Source: Mariniblastus sp. (GTDB lineage Bacteria; Planctomycetota; Planctomycetia; Pirellulales; Pirellulaceae). From it: a DNA stretch of 64,000 nucleotides. The stretch covers positions 61,850 to 125,849 of the forward strand of contig JAQXDZ010000046.1 in assembly GCA_029251085.1 (NCBI GenBank). Reading direction: 5' to 3'. A model generated the notes under the pieces. The model saw nothing but the letters and a program-made list of their open reading frames with translations, did not search any database and was not told the DNA's origin. Shown here one piece after another: positions 63,854 through 64,000 of the stretch. Numbering within the stretch: the first letter of the stretch is position 1; each line of letters starts with the position of its first letter. A program made the translations under genes and the position numbers.

Positions 63854-64000
63854 TTAATTTAACGCAGGGTCGGTCGGCAGCACCTTGCCGACATGTCTCC
63901 CGAGAACTTCTTCTCCGATTTGCTCGCATAGCTGACGCCACAACCCGTCAGGCGAGTCGAAAACATGTTGCGAGGCGGCTGGACAGGTAAACCAGCCGCC
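63854..64000 (-). CDS. 3' end of an unidentified gene, truncated by window edge
   Basis: A minus-strand frame is open from the right edge to TAA at 63854-63856 (48 residues seen). The visible C-terminus, with GGWFTCPAASQHVF, LWRQLCEQIGEEVLGRHVG and ending VLPTDPALN, looks like real protein with a typical amphipathic helix and is convergent with the propeller gene. Family not recognised. Confidence 0.55.
   Translation of the reverse strand, partial: GGWFTCPAASQHVFDSPDGLWRQLCEQIGEEVLGRHVGKVLPTDPALN

Noticed and set aside
1..64000. CRISPR arrays, tRNAs, rRNAs, insertion sequences, integrase or phage genes
   Set aside because: None were recognised on reading through both strands; short or diverged tRNAs cannot be fully excluded by eye.

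Overview
The window reads as a chromosomal segment of a planctomycete, probably of the Pirellulales or another marine Planctomycetia lineage. The basis is gene content seen in the sequence: a sulfatase, two DUF1501 proteins, a very large cytochrome/DUF1549/DUF1553 protein, a DUF1080 protein, a Tat-exported Gfo/Idh/MocA oxidoreductase, an SHD1-domain protein, a membrane Ser/Thr kinase with a zinc-ribbon N-terminus and an Lpg1974-type outer-membrane protein. Almost all of these are secreted or Tat-exported, as is usual for this phylum. No rRNA, tRNA, CRISPR array, insertion sequence or prophage was recognised.

Layout. 1-3.3 kb: a left-truncated outer-membrane protein, then a two-gene nitric-oxide sensing unit (H-NOX plus a hybrid histidine kinase). 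3.7-5.5 kb: a fusion of a TrhO-type rhodanese with an RluA-type pseudouridine synthase. 5.8-15.7 kb: a planctomycete membrane protein, a sulfatase, a 1025-residue Ser/Thr kinase with three 56-residue repeats, an enolase-superfamily enzyme and an unknown gene. 15.9-34.8 kb: catabolic and secreted genes (DUF1501/PSD1 pair, GH71/99-like protein, M3 peptidase, SHD1 protein, oxidoreductase, second DUF1501 with DUF1080) and an inositol-phosphatase-family gene. 35-38.6 kb: a housekeeping block ffh-rpsP-trmD-rplS, with no rimM between rpsP and trmD. 39-57 kb: mixed metabolism, transport and DNA repair (HAD phosphatase, amidase, aquaporin plus PPK2, GspF-like protein, endonuclease IV, 3-hydroxyanthranilate dioxygenase, NhaC, UvrD/PcrA, a free-standing RNA polymerase alpha C-terminal domain, aminotransferase V, WecB).

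57.3-62.5 kb holds the most coherent accessory system. A minus-strand operon encodes a DCC-family protein, an FAD amine-oxidase-like protein, a DUF1365 protein and a cyclopropane-fatty-acid synthase, the last three with 4-base overlaps. It is divergent from a MerR regulator with a cobalamin-domain fold. This resembles light or singlet-oxygen responsive lipid-modification clusters of other bacteria, but by eye the regulator lacks the expected cobalamin-ligand histidine. The window ends with a PQQ-type beta-propeller protein and the 3' end of an unidentified minus-strand gene.

Five intrinsic terminators with clear stems and T-runs are listed. Start codons were moved inward from the longest reading frame where a ribosome site, a signal peptide or family length argued for it. 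Family assignments come from motif reading by eye; no database search was run.
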